Assembly: GCF_004362215.1 (NCBI RefSeq)
Contig: NZ_SNWR01000002.1
Span: 1,302,001 to 1,366,000, forward strand
Source: Paractinoplanes brasiliensis
GTDB taxonomy: Bacteria > Actinomycetota > Actinomycetes > Mycobacteriales > Micromonosporaceae
Length of the DNA stretch: 64,000 nt
Direction: 5' to 3'
Position 1 is the stretch's first letter, and every line of letters begins with the position of its first letter. This document shows positions 25,726 to 33,925 of this stretch, piece by piece. Made by a program: the position numbers and the translations under genes. Below the pieces are notes generated by a model. It was not told the DNA's origin and ran no database searches. It saw only the letters and a program-made list of their open reading frames with translations.

Positions 25726-26874
25726 GTGTTCCGGTGGCGGTCCCTTCCCGCATCCACGAAGGACGTCTGGCTGACCGTCCTGGTGACCGTGCTGGCGTTC
25801 GTGCCGACGGTCGCCCACCTGGGGCCGGAGATCGGTGATCTGCCGGGTGGCCGGGAGCCCGGTGCGGCCGAGGTGGTGCTGATCCTCGGGCTGAGCCTGC
25901 CGCTCGCCCTGCGTACCCGTCGCACCTTGATCTGCCTGACCGTCGTCGGAAGCGCTTGGGCGATCGGTCAGGTACTCGGCCGTCCGGACACGTTCGCCAA
26001 GTCCGCACTGCTGTTCGCGGTGTACGCGGCGGGCGCGCACCTGGCCCGGCGGCGTCGGGTCGTCGCCGGGACGGTGACCGCGGCCTACCTGGTGCTGGCC
26101 GTCGTGCTGCACCTCCTCGGGTCCCCGCAGGGGTTCCTCGACTTCACCGCCTTCTACCTGATCCTGGCGGCGATCTGGTGGACCGGCAGCGGGGTCCGGC
26201 GGTGGCGGGCCGATCAGGCCGAGCACCAGCGCCTGGCCGCCGAGGTGGCCTCGGCCGCCGAACGGGCCCGGATCGCCCGCGAGCTGCACGACGTGGTTAC
26301 CCACCACGTTACCGCCATGGTGGTCCAGGCCGATGCGACCGGCCTGCTTCTCCGGGGTACGCCGGACCGTGCGGCCGACGGGCTGACCGCGATCGGGGCG
26401 GCCGGGCGCCGGGCGCTGACCGAGCTGCGGACCCTGTTGGCCACCCTCGAGGCGACCGGTGAGCCGGATCCGCCCGACCGGGCCCTGGCCGCCGGGCGGA
26501 TCGGCGATCTGGTCGAGCAGGCCCGACTGACCGGGCAGCCGGTCGAGTGGATCCCCGCGAGGGAGGGGCCGCCGCTGCCGGCAGACGTCGAGCTGGCGGC
26601 CTACCGTGTGGTCCAGGAGGCGCTCACCAACGCGATCCGGCACGCCGCCGGCCGCCCGACCACGGTCCTGGTCGATCACCGGGGCCGCGAGGTCGAGATC
26701 GAGGTCACCACGAGCGGACCGGCACCCGCCGCGACGGCGCCTCCGGCCGGTGGGCGGGGGCTGACCGGGATGCGGGAGCGGGTGCGGCAGGTAGACGGGG
26801 AGCTGGTCTCCGGGTTCGGGCCGGACGGCAGCTTCCGGGTCCGTGCCGTGCTCCCGGCGGGTGGCGCCGAGTGA
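25726..26874 (+). CDS. NarL-class sensor histidine kinase
   Basis: 382 residues from GTG 25726. About five membrane helices (15-150) form the sensor without a large extracellular domain, the design of peptide- or envelope-stress-sensing kinases. A HisKA_3 dimerisation domain follows with RARIARELHDVVTHHV, phospho-acceptor His188. The HATPase domain includes VVQEALTNAIRHAAG and GRGLTGMRERV. Its stop overlaps the response regulator start (GTGA), so the pair is co-translated. The probable signal is at the membrane and is linked by context to the CPBP proteases. Confidence 0.92.
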   Translation: MFRWRSLPASTKDVWLTVLVTVLAFVPTVAHLGPEIGDLPGGREPGAAEVVLILGLSLPLALRTRRTLICLTVVGSAWAIGQVLGRPDTFAKSALLFAVYAAGAHLARRRRVVAGTVTAAYLVLAVVLHLLGSPQGFLDFTAFYLILAAIWWTGSGVRRWRADQAEHQRLAAEVASAAERARIARELHDVVTHHVTAMVVQADATGLLLRGTPDRAADGLTAIGAAGRRALTELRTLLATLEATGEPDPPDRALAAGRIGDLVEQARLTGQPVEWIPAREGPPLPADVELAAYRVVQEALTNAIRHAAGRPTTVLVDHRGREVEIEVTTSGPAPAATAPPAGGRGLTGMRERVRQVDGELVSGFGPDGSFRVRAVLPAGGAE

Positions 26875-27551
26875 CCGGCCCGATCCGCGTGCTGATCTGC
26901 GACGACCAGGATCTGGTCCGGGCCGGTTACGCCACGATCTTCGCCGCTCAGCCCGACCTGGAGGTGGTCGGCGAGGCGTCGGACGGGGAGGAGGCGGTCC
27001 GCCTGGCGCGTGTGCTGCGCCCGGACGTGGCCGTGATGGACGTGCGGATGCCGGTGCTGGACGGCATCGAGGCGACCCGGCGGCTGGCCGGCCCGGAGGT
27101 CGCCGATCCGGTGCGGGTGCTGGTCGTCACCACCTTCAACGTCGACGCATACGTGTACGAGGCGCTGCGGGCCGGTGCGAGCGGCTTCCTGCTCAAGGAC
27201 ACGCCGTACGCCCGGCTGGTGGACGGCATCCGCACCGTGGCCGGTGGCGACTCGCTGCTGGCGGCCGCCGTCACCCGCCAGCTGATCGGGCACTTCGCCG
27301 AACGGGTCCGGCCCGACACCTCGTCGCCGGAACGGGACAGCGTCAGCGCGGCGCTCACCGCACGGGAACTGGACGTGTTCAAGCAGATTGCGGCCGGCCG
27401 CTCGAACTCCGAGATCGCCGCCGAGCTGGTCCTCTCCCTGGAGACGGTCAAGACGTACGTGTCCCGGATCCTGCTCAAGCTGGGCCTGCGCGACCGTGTC
27501 CAGGCGGCCATCCTGGCGTACCGGATCGGTCTGACACCGGACGCGGGCTGA
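26871..27551 (+). CDS. NarL/FixJ-family response regulator
   Basis: 226 residues from GTG 26871, overlapping the kinase stop by four bases. The receiver domain has acidic pocket CDDQD, phospho-acceptor Asp57 in VAVMDVRMP, and Lys109 in GFLLKDT. The C-terminal LuxR-type helix-turn-helix reads LTARELDVFKQIAAGRSNSE and then LSLETVKTYVSRILLKL. It should activate transcription when phosphorylated by the preceding kinase; likely targets are this locus itself. Confidence 0.93.
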   Translation: MTGPIRVLICDDQDLVRAGYATIFAAQPDLEVVGEASDGEEAVRLARVLRPDVAVMDVRMPVLDGIEATRRLAGPEVADPVRVLVVTTFNVDAYVYEALRAGASGFLLKDTPYARLVDGIRTVAGGDSLLAAAVTRQLIGHFAERVRPDTSSPERDSVSAALTARELDVFKQIAAGRSNSEIAAELVLSLETVKTYVSRILLKLGLRDRVQAAILAYRIGLTPDAG

Positions 27552-27677
27552 GCCCGCGGGTCCCTCGCGGGAGCCACCCGAAGTGTCCACTCCGGAGGGA
27601 TGACCCGCACCTCGGTCATCCCTATCGTCGTGCCCGGCAGCGAATCCCTCGCCGCCACCACGTCGAAAGGCCCGCCC

Positions 27678-28547
27678 ATGCCACCGACCGCGATCGACCT
27701 CCGACCGGCCCGGCGCCGGCTGCGCAGCCTCCGGGTCCCGGTGCTGGTGGTCGCGCTCCTCGTGGTGCTGGCCGCGACCCGCGGGCTCAACGTGCAGGCG
27801 GCCGGCCACCCCGTGGTCGCGCTGATCGTCGGCCTGGGGACCGCGACGGGCGCGCTGCTCTGCTACCGGTGGCTGTCACGCACGGTCGAGGCCCGCGAGA
27901 CCGTCCCCGAACTGGCCGCGACCGGCCGCTGGTCCGGTCTCGCCCGGGGCGCTCTGCTCGGGTTCGCCCTTTTCACCGTCATGATCCTGGCGATCGGGCT
28001 GCTCGGCGGCTGGGGCCGGACCGGCTGGGGATCAGCCGGCGGCTTCCTGGCGAGCTTCGGCGCGGTGGCCAGCATCGCGGTCAACGAAGAGTTGCTGTTC
28101 CGCGGCGTGCTGTTCCGCATCCTGGACGAGCGGGTCGGCAGCGTCATCGCGCTGGTGGTGTCGTCGCTGCTCTTCGGACTCACCCACCTGGTCAACGACC
28201 ACGCCACCCTGTGGGGCACCCTCGCCCTGGGCATCGAGGGCGGCACCCTGACCGCCGCCTGCTACCTCCTCACCCGATCGCTGTGGCTGCCGATCGGCCT
28301 GCACTTCGCCTGGAACTTCACCCACATCGGCATCTTCGGGCTGCCGACCTCCAGCAGCGTCGGAGCCGCCGAGACCGGCCTGCTGCACACCACCCTGACC
28401 GGCCCGGACCTGCTGTCCGGGGGCGCCTTCGGACCGGAGGCCGGCCTGCCCGCGCTGCTGCTCTGCCTCGTCGCGGCGTTCTTCCTGCTCCGCCGAGCGG
28501 CCCGGACCGGCCGGCTGCGTCCGCGCCCGCAGGGCCGGGCCGCATGA
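27678..28547 (+). CDS. CPBP-family intramembrane glutamic protease (second copy)
   Basis: 289 residues from ATG 27678 (MPPTAIDLRPARRRL), with GAAAGG nine bases upstream. The frame is open from an ATG at 27600, but there GGAGGG touches the ATG. Motifs NEELLFRGVL, FGLTHLVND and HFAWNFTH give a complete CPBP active site. It is diverged from the first copy and carries its own C-terminal extension of similar length (TGPDLLSGGAFGPEAG versus TGPALLTGGAFGLEAS), showing that the two arose by duplication. It lies 126 bases after the response regulator and is a candidate target of it. Confidence 0.88.
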   Translation: MPPTAIDLRPARRRLRSLRVPVLVVALLVVLAATRGLNVQAAGHPVVALIVGLGTATGALLCYRWLSRTVEARETVPELAATGRWSGLARGALLGFALFTVMILAIGLLGGWGRTGWGSAGGFLASFGAVASIAVNEELLFRGVLFRILDERVGSVIALVVSSLLFGLTHLVNDHATLWGTLALGIEGGTLTAACYLLTRSLWLPIGLHFAWNFTHIGIFGLPTSSSVGAAETGLLHTTLTGPDLLSGGAFGPEAGLPALLLCLVAAFFLLRRAARTGRLRPRPQGRAA

Positions 28548-28705
28548 CCGTTCCGGTCGCCGCCCCGCTGCCGGTCCACCATGACCTGACCGTCCCCGCC
28601 GGCGACGGCGTCGGCCTGGCCGGGACGCTGAGCCTGCCCGGAACGCCGGGCCCGCCCGGCGATGCTCCTCCTGCGCGGCTCCGCGCCCTGCGAACTGCAT
28701 GTTGA
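28544..28705 (+). pseudogene. Alpha/beta-hydrolase N-terminal fragment, frameshifted
   Basis: ATG 28544 overlaps the CPBP stop (ATGA). MTVPVAAPLPVHHDLTVPAG and then LAGTLSLPGTPGP are typical of the leading strands of dienelactone-hydrolase-like proteins. The expected next strand (MLLLRGSAPCELHVDAP) is in another frame, reached by a shift near 28663, and the homology ends about 28730. Probably a truncated last gene of the CPBP operon. Confidence 0.5.
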
Positions 28706-28796
28706 TGCCCCGGAAGGCTCTCGCGTGAGGCGTCCGCGGGGCACGGCCGGTACCTGACAGCCGGGTCGCCCCGACCGAATCCGATGCCCTCAGTCC

Positions 28797-28940
28797 CGCT
28801 GGGTCGGCGCGGGCCGATCGGCAGCGTCGCAAACGATCTCCGCGACATCGGCAAGGTGAATGCCGAGTCGCCGAGCAACGAGGATCAGCGAGACACGGCG
28901 CAGGGCTCGCCTGCTCGGAATGCTCCGCCGTCGTACGCAT
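28797..28940 (-). pseudogene. SoxR-like MerR regulator fragment (copy B)
   Basis: Minus strand reads RRALRRVSLILVARRLGIHL, then ADVAEIVCDAADRPAPTQRD and a stop. This follows the SoxR pattern up to the PTRADW region. The iron-sulfur cysteine cluster and the N-terminal helix-turn-helix are missing. It shares a 58-bp block with copy A at 24.2 kb. The surrounding 28706-28993 holds no other gene. Confidence 0.6.
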
Positions 28941-28993
28941 CAAATCCTCGCCGTGCCTTCTCGCCGTACGGAGAAATTGAACCCACGACGAGA

Positions 28994-29617
28994 TCAATAG
29001 GTCAGCGTCGGGGCAGCCTTGCTCCACCGGCTGGTGTCGAGTTCGTCGAGCAGGAAGTTCGCCAGATCGGCGCGGCTGAGCCGCGACCCGCCGGGCGGGT
29101 TCTTCCCGTCCTCGACCCGGAACGTCCCGGTGGCCGGCTTGTCGGTGAGGTAACCGGGCCGGACCAGAGTCCAGTCGAGCCGGCTAGACCGCACGATGTC
29201 CTCCATCACGCGCATGTCCTCGTACAACTCACGCAGGAACAACGGAATCATCAGCCGGAACCACCAGGGCAACCCGGGGTCCTTGGACTCCACCCCGCCG
29301 GACGAGACGACGATCAACCGCTGCACCTGAGCGTCCTGCAGCGCAGTGACTACCGCCTGGCCACCCTTGGAGTAGATGCCGTTCGGATTCCGGGCCGTGC
29401 TGCCGATCGCGGAGATCGCCGCGTCGTGCCCGACAGCGATCTCCCGCAACGGGCGGCCACCGGCCAGCACGTCGGCGGGTTGCAACGCGAGATCGGGATG
29501 TGACGGCAGCCCGTCAAGGTGGCGGGCCACCGCGGTCACCTGGTACCCGCGGTCGAGCGCGCCGGAGACCACGAGGCGTCCGGTGCCGCCGCTGGCCCCG
29601 AAAACGATCAGCTTCAT
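28994..29617 (-). CDS. NAD(P)-binding atypical SDR-family protein
   Basis: 207 residues from ATG 29617. The N-terminus MKLIVFGASGGTGRLVVSGA is the dinucleotide-binding loop of NmrA/atypical short-chain dehydrogenase proteins. VSSGGVESKDPGL and LDWTLVRPGYLTDKP are typical of the NAD(P)H-binding (YwnB/BVR-B-like) family. It could be a flavin or quinone reductase, or a redox sensor. Its promoter carries the same TetR operator motif as the exporter at 23.3 kb, so the two are probably co-induced. Confidence 0.85.
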   Translation of the reverse strand: MKLIVFGASGGTGRLVVSGALDRGYQVTAVARHLDGLPSHPDLALQPADVLAGGRPLREIAVGHDAAISAIGSTARNPNGIYSKGGQAVVTALQDAQVQRLIVVSSGGVESKDPGLPWWFRLMIPLFLRELYEDMRVMEDIVRSSRLDWTLVRPGYLTDKPATGTFRVEDGKNPPGGSRLSRADLANFLLDELDTSRWSKAAPTLTY

Positions 29618-29691
29618 ACGAATTCCTCAACCTGGTGGGTTCGTCGCAGGCAGGTCCCGGCAAGGGCGGAAGCCACACCGGCAACCAAAAA

Positions 29692-29724
29692 CTAGACAAG
29701 CGTTGAGATACTAGACAGGCGGTT
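29692..29724. promoter_or_regulatory. TetR operator copies upstream of the SDR gene
   Basis: CTAGACAAGCGTTGAG (29692-29707), then CTAGACAGGCGGTT (29711-29724) 19 bp further on. This is the motif found twice at 23355-23409. Position is about 75-105 bases upstream of ATG 29617, fitting an operator. Confidence 0.65.
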
Positions 29725-30090
29725 CCGGAGAAGCAACCCCGGCGCTCACCGCGGCAGCGACATCACCAGAGTGAGCTGATCTCCACCGAGCGCTGCGGGG
29801 CGCTGGGGAGCGGTTTGTGAGCTTTCCTTGGTTCGTCATCGCTCGATGTCGTGACCTTCGAGCGGCGCCGATGTCTGATCGGTGGGCATGCTGGTTGAGC
29901 TGGTCATGGGCGAGCGGAAGGCGTATCCCAGTGACCTCACCGATGAGCAGTGGGCGGTGGTGGGTCCGTTCCTGGACGCGTGGAAAGCGAAGCATCCGTC
30001 GGCGTCGGGGCACACGGGCCGTTACTCGTTGCGGGAGATCCTGAACTCGATCTTCCATCAGAACCGGACCGGGTGATGCTCCTATAGATG

Positions 30091-31160
30091 TCAAGCGGCA
30101 AGTTCAAGATCGTTTTTGGTGATGAGCTGGTAGAGCTCGCGGGCGACGTACCGCTTCAGGCATCGGATGATTTCTTTTTTGGACATGCCTTCTTTAGTGC
30201 GTCGTTGCATGTAGTCGCGGGTGCGGGGGTCCCATCGCAGGCGGACGAGGACGACGCGGTAGAGGGCTGCGTTGGCTTGCCGGTCGCCGCCGCGGTTGAG
30301 TCGGTGCCGGGTGGTCTTGCCGGAGCTGGCGGGGATCGGGGCGACGCCGCAGAGCATGGCGAACGCCGCTTCGGAGGCGAGCCGGTCGTGATTCTGGCCG
30401 GCACTGACCAGCAGTTGCCCGGCGACCTCGGCGCCGACGCCGTGGGCGGCCAGCAGGCCGGGGTTGATCGCCGCGACGAGAGGTTCGAGCAGCTCGTCGA
30501 GGTCGGTGATCTCGACCGACAGCTGCTGGTGGCGGCGGGCCAGACTGCGCAATGCAAGCTCGGTGGCGGTGGACGGGGCGGCCGAGTTGGCTGGGTCGGG
30601 TTGCAGGTTTCCGCAGGTGGCGATCAGTTTCGTGATGGTCAGACCGCGTAGCCGGGCGCGTAGCTCGTCGGTGGCGGTGACGATCAGGGCCTTGATTTGG
30701 CGTTGGGTGTCGGCGCGCTGGTCGACCGCGCTGCGCCGGACTACGCGCAGGTTACGCAGCGCTTCGACGCGGCCGTCGCGCTGTTTGGGGTGCCGGTGCG
30801 TTCTCCGGCCAGGGCGGCCCGGGCGGCTTGGATCGAGTCGATCGGGTCGGACTTGCCCTGGAACCGGCGGGTCTTGCGGTCCGGGCGGTCGACCTCGATC
30901 ATGGCCACCTGCTCGGCGCGCAGCAGACGGGCCAGTCCCGCGCCGTAGGCGCCGGTGCCTTCGATCCCGACCCGGTTGAGTCGGCCGTGCTCGCGCATCC
31001 AGGCCAGCAGGGCGGTGTAGCCGGCCGCGTCTGCAGGAAACTGCTGCGTGCCGAGGACCCGGCCGATCTGGTCGATCACGGCGGCGGTGTGGGTGTCCTG
31101 GTGGGTGTCGACCCCACCGAAGACGTCGATCGCGGCTTCATCAGGTGTAATGGAGGGCAT
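30091..31160 (-). pseudogene. IS110 transposase (DEDD/RuvC-like plus Tnp20 domain), frameshifted
   Basis: Starts at ATG 31160 (MPSITPDEAAIDVFGGVDTH). The RuvC-like acidic residues are all visible: GVDTHQDTH, GIEGTGAYG, and DRKTRRFQGKSDPIDSIQAA. The frame then breaks near 30790 after GERTGTP. A one-base shift restores QRDGRVEALRNLRVVRRSA, continuing to the Tnp20 domain with its serine region AMLCGVAPIPASSGKT and ending at 30091. The whole protein would be about 357 residues. As written the transposase is broken; a single missing base in the CCCCAAA run explains it. Confidence 0.85.
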
Positions 31161-31383
31161 CGTCGTCCTGTCGTTCGTGACTGGGGCAGGGCGGCACGCA
31201 CCAGCCGGGCAACGCGGACAAGACAGAGATGGGGCCTCTGGCCAGGCTCCTATGAAGTCACAACGCCACGCCTGATGAGTGCACGAGCACCTCCCGATCG
31301 AGGCCGACAAATCCCGTTAAGGACCCGAAGTCAGTCAGAGGGTGGGTCAAACCTCGGCGGGAGGTGCTCACAAACATCATCTC
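31161..31383 (-). ncRNA. Predicted IS110 bridge RNA
   Basis: The non-coding left end upstream of the transposase is strongly structured: GAGCACCTCCC (31360-31370) pairs with GGGAGGTGCTC (31287-31297), and GACCC/GGGTC (31322-31348) closes an inner loop. That loop carries ACTGAC, identical to the left target flank, then CGGGT, complementary to the right flank ACCCG. A second segment carries ATAGGAGC (31246-31253), identical to the right end of the element (30078-30085). It then carries CATCTCTG (31224-31231), complementary to the first bases of the left end plus core (31378-31385). The order (left guide, right guide; target loop then donor loop) is that known for IS621-type bridge RNAs. Exact RNA ends are not determined. 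Confidence 0.65.
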
Positions 31384-31751
31384 TGTCAGTGGGCGTATCT
31401 GCCGTATGACCTGCCGCCGAAGTCCGCGACGTATTACTACTTCGCGTTGTGGCGGGACGACGGCACCGACCAGGCCATTCACGATCTGCTGCGCTGTCAG
31501 GCGCGGGGGAGGATCCGTCGGCGGTCATCTTGGACACCCAGTCGATCCGGGCCGCGAACCATGTTCCGGCCGCGACCACCGGCAAGGACGGGAAGAAGGT
31601 GCCGGGCCGTAAGCGGGGGCTGGCCGTCGACGCTCTGGGACTGATCCGAGCCGAGCTGAAACGCCTGGTCAACCGGCAGATCCTGGCCGAGAGCCAACCC
31701 GGCCTGTTCACCCTCAACCCGGAACGGACACAACCTCCCGGACCGCCCTCT

Positions 31752-31796
31752 GAGGCCGAGAGCGTTGAGGCCGAGAGCGTTCAAGCCGAGAGCATC
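31752..31796 (+). repeat. Three 15-bp tandem repeats
   Basis: GAGGCCGAGAGCGTT twice, then CAAGCCGAGAGCATC, immediately after the IS5 end. Confidence 0.7.
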
Positions 31797-31869
31797 GACA
31801 CGACTACAAGCAATCCACCTTGAGTGGGTGCGGGAACTCGACTCGGCCGGGCGGCCCCGGCGGAGACAA

Positions 31870-31906
31870 GGACGCCCCGGGAGCGGCGCGCGCTCCCGGG
31901 GCGTCC
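31870..31906 (-). terminator. Terminator of the sugar-uptake operon
   Basis: A perfect 15-bp GC-rich stem (31870-31884 with 31892-31906) and a seven-base loop, twenty bases after the GH42 stop. Confidence 0.8.
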
Positions 31907-31925
31907 GACGCGCCTGAGCTGGGAC

Positions 31926-33902
31926 TCAGGCGCGGAACACCGCCACTCCCCTGGCGGTGAGAGTGCGGTCGGGGCCACCCAGGGCCGCGATGTCGACCGG
32001 TTCCGAGGTGCGGTTGATGACGAAGCGGGTGTCGCCGCGCACCGCCAGCTCGACCACACCGCGCAGCGGCGAGGGGAGTTCGCTGGTGACGCCGGCGCGG
32101 GACAGCAGGTCACCGAGCACCTGGCCGAGACCGTCGGGGCCGAGGCGGGTCGACACGTACGCCGCCGAGCCGGCGCCGACCGTACGGCGGGTGATCGCGG
32201 CCCGGCCGGCCTGGTCGCCGGTCTTGTAGGTGGCCAGCACCGCCGTGTCGGGCGAGACCACGTCGATGCGGTCGGTCCACAGGGTGCCGGTGAGGCCGTT
32301 GTCGAGTTCGGCCGTGTCGCCGTCGAGCAGGGGGCCGAACTCCTCGATGCGGATGCCGAGCAGGTCGCGCAGCGCCCCGGGGTAGCCGCCGAGCCAGGCG
32401 TGGTCGTTCTCGTCGACGATCCCCGAGAAGTACGTGGTGATCAGGTGCCCACCGGACGAGGCGTACGAGGTCAGCCGGTCAGCCAGGCCGGACGGCACCA
32501 CGTGCAGCACGGGCGCCACCACCACGTCGTACGCCGAGAAGTCGGCCGCCACGGGCAGCACGTCGGCCCGTACGCCCAGGTCGAGGAACGCCGTGTACCA
32601 GTCGAGCGCCTCCTGCCGGTAGCGCAGCGCAGCGGTCGGGTGGGAGTCCTGCTCGACCGCCCACCACGAGGTCCAGTCGAACAGGATCGCAGCCTTGGCC
32701 GGCGTACGGGGAACGCCCGCCACATGGGAGAGCGAACGAAGCGTCGAGCCGAGCGAGGCCACCTCGCGGAACAGCGAGGAGTCGGTGCCGGCGTGCGGGA
32801 CCATCGCCGAGTGGTATTTCTCGGCGCCGGCCCGGGACTGCCGCCACTGGAAGAAGCAGACCGCGTCGGCGCCGTGGGCGACGTGGGTGAGCGAGTCGCG
32901 GGCCAGTTCGCCCGGCTTCTTGGCCAGGTTGATCGGCTGCCAGTTGACCGCGCTGGTGGAGTGTTCCATCAGGAACCACGGCCGCCCGCCGGCCAGGTTG
33001 CCGGTCAGGTTGGCCGAGAACGACAGCTCGTCCAGGGTTTGTCCGCCGGGCAGGCGGTAGTGATCGTTGGAGACGAAGTCGACCTCGGCCGCCCAGTCCG
33101 CGTAGTCCATGCCCTTGGTCTCGCCCATGACCATGAAGTTCGTGGTCACGGGGATGTCGGGCGTGATCTCGCGCAGGACGGCCTTCTCGGCGACGAGGTA
33201 GTCCTTGAGCGCGTCGGACGAGAACCGCTTGAAGTCGAGCTGCTGGGTCGGGTTGGGGTGGGTCGCGGCCTGGCGCGGGGGCAGGATCTGCTCGAAGCCG
33301 GTGTACCACTGCGACCAGAACGCCGTGCCCCACGACTCGTTCAGCGCGTCGATCGTCGTGTATCGGGCACGCAGCCAGGTGCGGAACGCGGCCGCCGCGT
33401 CGTCGGAGTAGTCGTAGACGTTGTGGCAGCCCAGCTCGTTGCTGACGTGCCAGGCCACCACGGCCGGGTGGTTGCCGTACCGGGTGGCCATCGCCCGTAC
33501 GAGCCGCAGCGCGTGCTCACGGAAGATCGGCGACGTCGGCCGCCACTGCTGACGGCCGCCCGGCCAGATCGTGTTGCCCTTGGCGTCCACCGGCAGGACC
33601 TGCGGATACGCGGTGGTCAGCCACGGCGGCGGGGAGGCCGTCGCCGTGGCCAGGTCGACCGCGATCCCGTTGGCGTGCAACTTCTCGATCGCTTCGTCGA
33701 GCCAGCCGAAGTCGTACCGGCCCGGGGCGGTCTCCAGTTTGGCCCACGAGAAGATGCCGAGCGAGACGATGGTGACGCCGGCCTCGCGCATCGCGCGTAC
33801 GTCGTCGTCCCAGACCTCGCGGGGCCACTGCTCGGGGTTGTAGTCCGCGCCGTACTCGAGACGAGGGTCTCCGGCCCGGCGCAGCCAACGGGGGTTTTGC
33901 AC
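31926..33902 (-). CDS. GH42 beta-galactosidase
   Basis: 658 residues from GTG 33902 (VQNPRWLRRAGDPRLEYGAD), with GGGAGA upstream; this gives the usual GH42 length. The TIM barrel has AWHVSNELGCHN with the acid/base Glu and WFLMEHSTSAVNW with the nucleophile Glu, then the trimerisation and beta-sandwich domains. No signal peptide, so it cleaves imported galactosides (lactose or plant arabinogalactan-type oligosaccharides) in the cytoplasm. It is the last gene of a LacI-controlled ABC uptake operon, 23 bases after the binding-protein gene. A longer open frame upstream of 33902 overlaps that gene and is a shadow. Confidence 0.93.
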   Translation of the reverse strand: MQNPRWLRRAGDPRLEYGADYNPEQWPREVWDDDVRAMREAGVTIVSLGIFSWAKLETAPGRYDFGWLDEAIEKLHANGIAVDLATATASPPPWLTTAYPQVLPVDAKGNTIWPGGRQQWRPTSPIFREHALRLVRAMATRYGNHPAVVAWHVSNELGCHNVYDYSDDAAAAFRTWLRARYTTIDALNESWGTAFWSQWYTGFEQILPPRQAATHPNPTQQLDFKRFSSDALKDYLVAEKAVLREITPDIPVTTNFMVMGETKGMDYADWAAEVDFVSNDHYRLPGGQTLDELSFSANLTGNLAGGRPWFLMEHSTSAVNWQPINLAKKPGELARDSLTHVAHGADAVCFFQWRQSRAGAEKYHSAMVPHAGTDSSLFREVASLGSTLRSLSHVAGVPRTPAKAAILFDWTSWWAVEQDSHPTAALRYRQEALDWYTAFLDLGVRADVLPVAADFSAYDVVVAPVLHVVPSGLADRLTSYASSGGHLITTYFSGIVDENDHAWLGGYPGALRDLLGIRIEEFGPLLDGDTAELDNGLTGTLWTDRIDVVSPDTAVLATYKTGDQAGRAAITRRTVGAGSAAYVSTRLGPDGLGQVLGDLLSRAGVTSELPSPLRGVVELAVRGDTRFVINRTSEPVDIAALGGPDRTLTARGVAVFRA

Positions 33903-33925
33903 AAGATCTCCCAGGTGGAACGGAC

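Larger units (their letters stand above)
30076..31383 (-). mobile_element. IS110-family insertion sequence (about 1.31 kb)
   Basis: Boundaries were found by comparing the split IS5 copy with the unsplit one at 21.48 kb: CCGGG-TG-TCAGTGGG becomes CCGGG-TG-[element]-TG-TCAGTGGG. The element is therefore flanked by a TG dinucleotide core on each side (30074-30075, 31384-31385; CA on the element strand) and makes no longer target duplication or terminal inverted repeats, as expected for IS110. It holds a DEDD transposase and a long non-coding left end upstream of it. Confidence 0.85.
29882..31750 (+). mobile_element. IS5-type transposase remnant (copy B), split by IS110
   Basis: The left part (29882-30075) encodes YPSDLTDEQWAVVGPFLDAW and LREILNSIFHQNRTG, the DUF4096 N-terminus. 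The right part resumes after the IS110 with CQWAYLPYDLPPKSATYYYF and, after a frameshift near 31500, DPSAVILDTQSIRAANHV. Then a large internal deletion joins LAVDALGLI to the C-terminal LKRLVNRQILAESQPGLFTL. The end at 31750 matches the end of copy A. The catalytic DDE core is mostly missing, so it cannot transpose by itself. Left of 29882, back to the operator, nothing is recognisable. Confidence 0.75.

Noticed and set aside
26876..28705. Long plus-strand open frame spanning the response regulator and second CPBP gene
   Set aside because: Out of frame with both and without motifs; the real genes overlap in other frames.
29618..29881. A left inverted repeat for the IS5 remnant
   Set aside because: I searched for a match to the right terminus GAGGGCGGTCCGGGAGG and found none convincing, so the left boundary is left undefined.
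30741..31160. Programmed ribosomal frameshift in the IS110 transposase
   Set aside because: IS110 elements normally encode transposase in one frame, and the site is a plain short homopolymer; mutation or sequence error is simpler.
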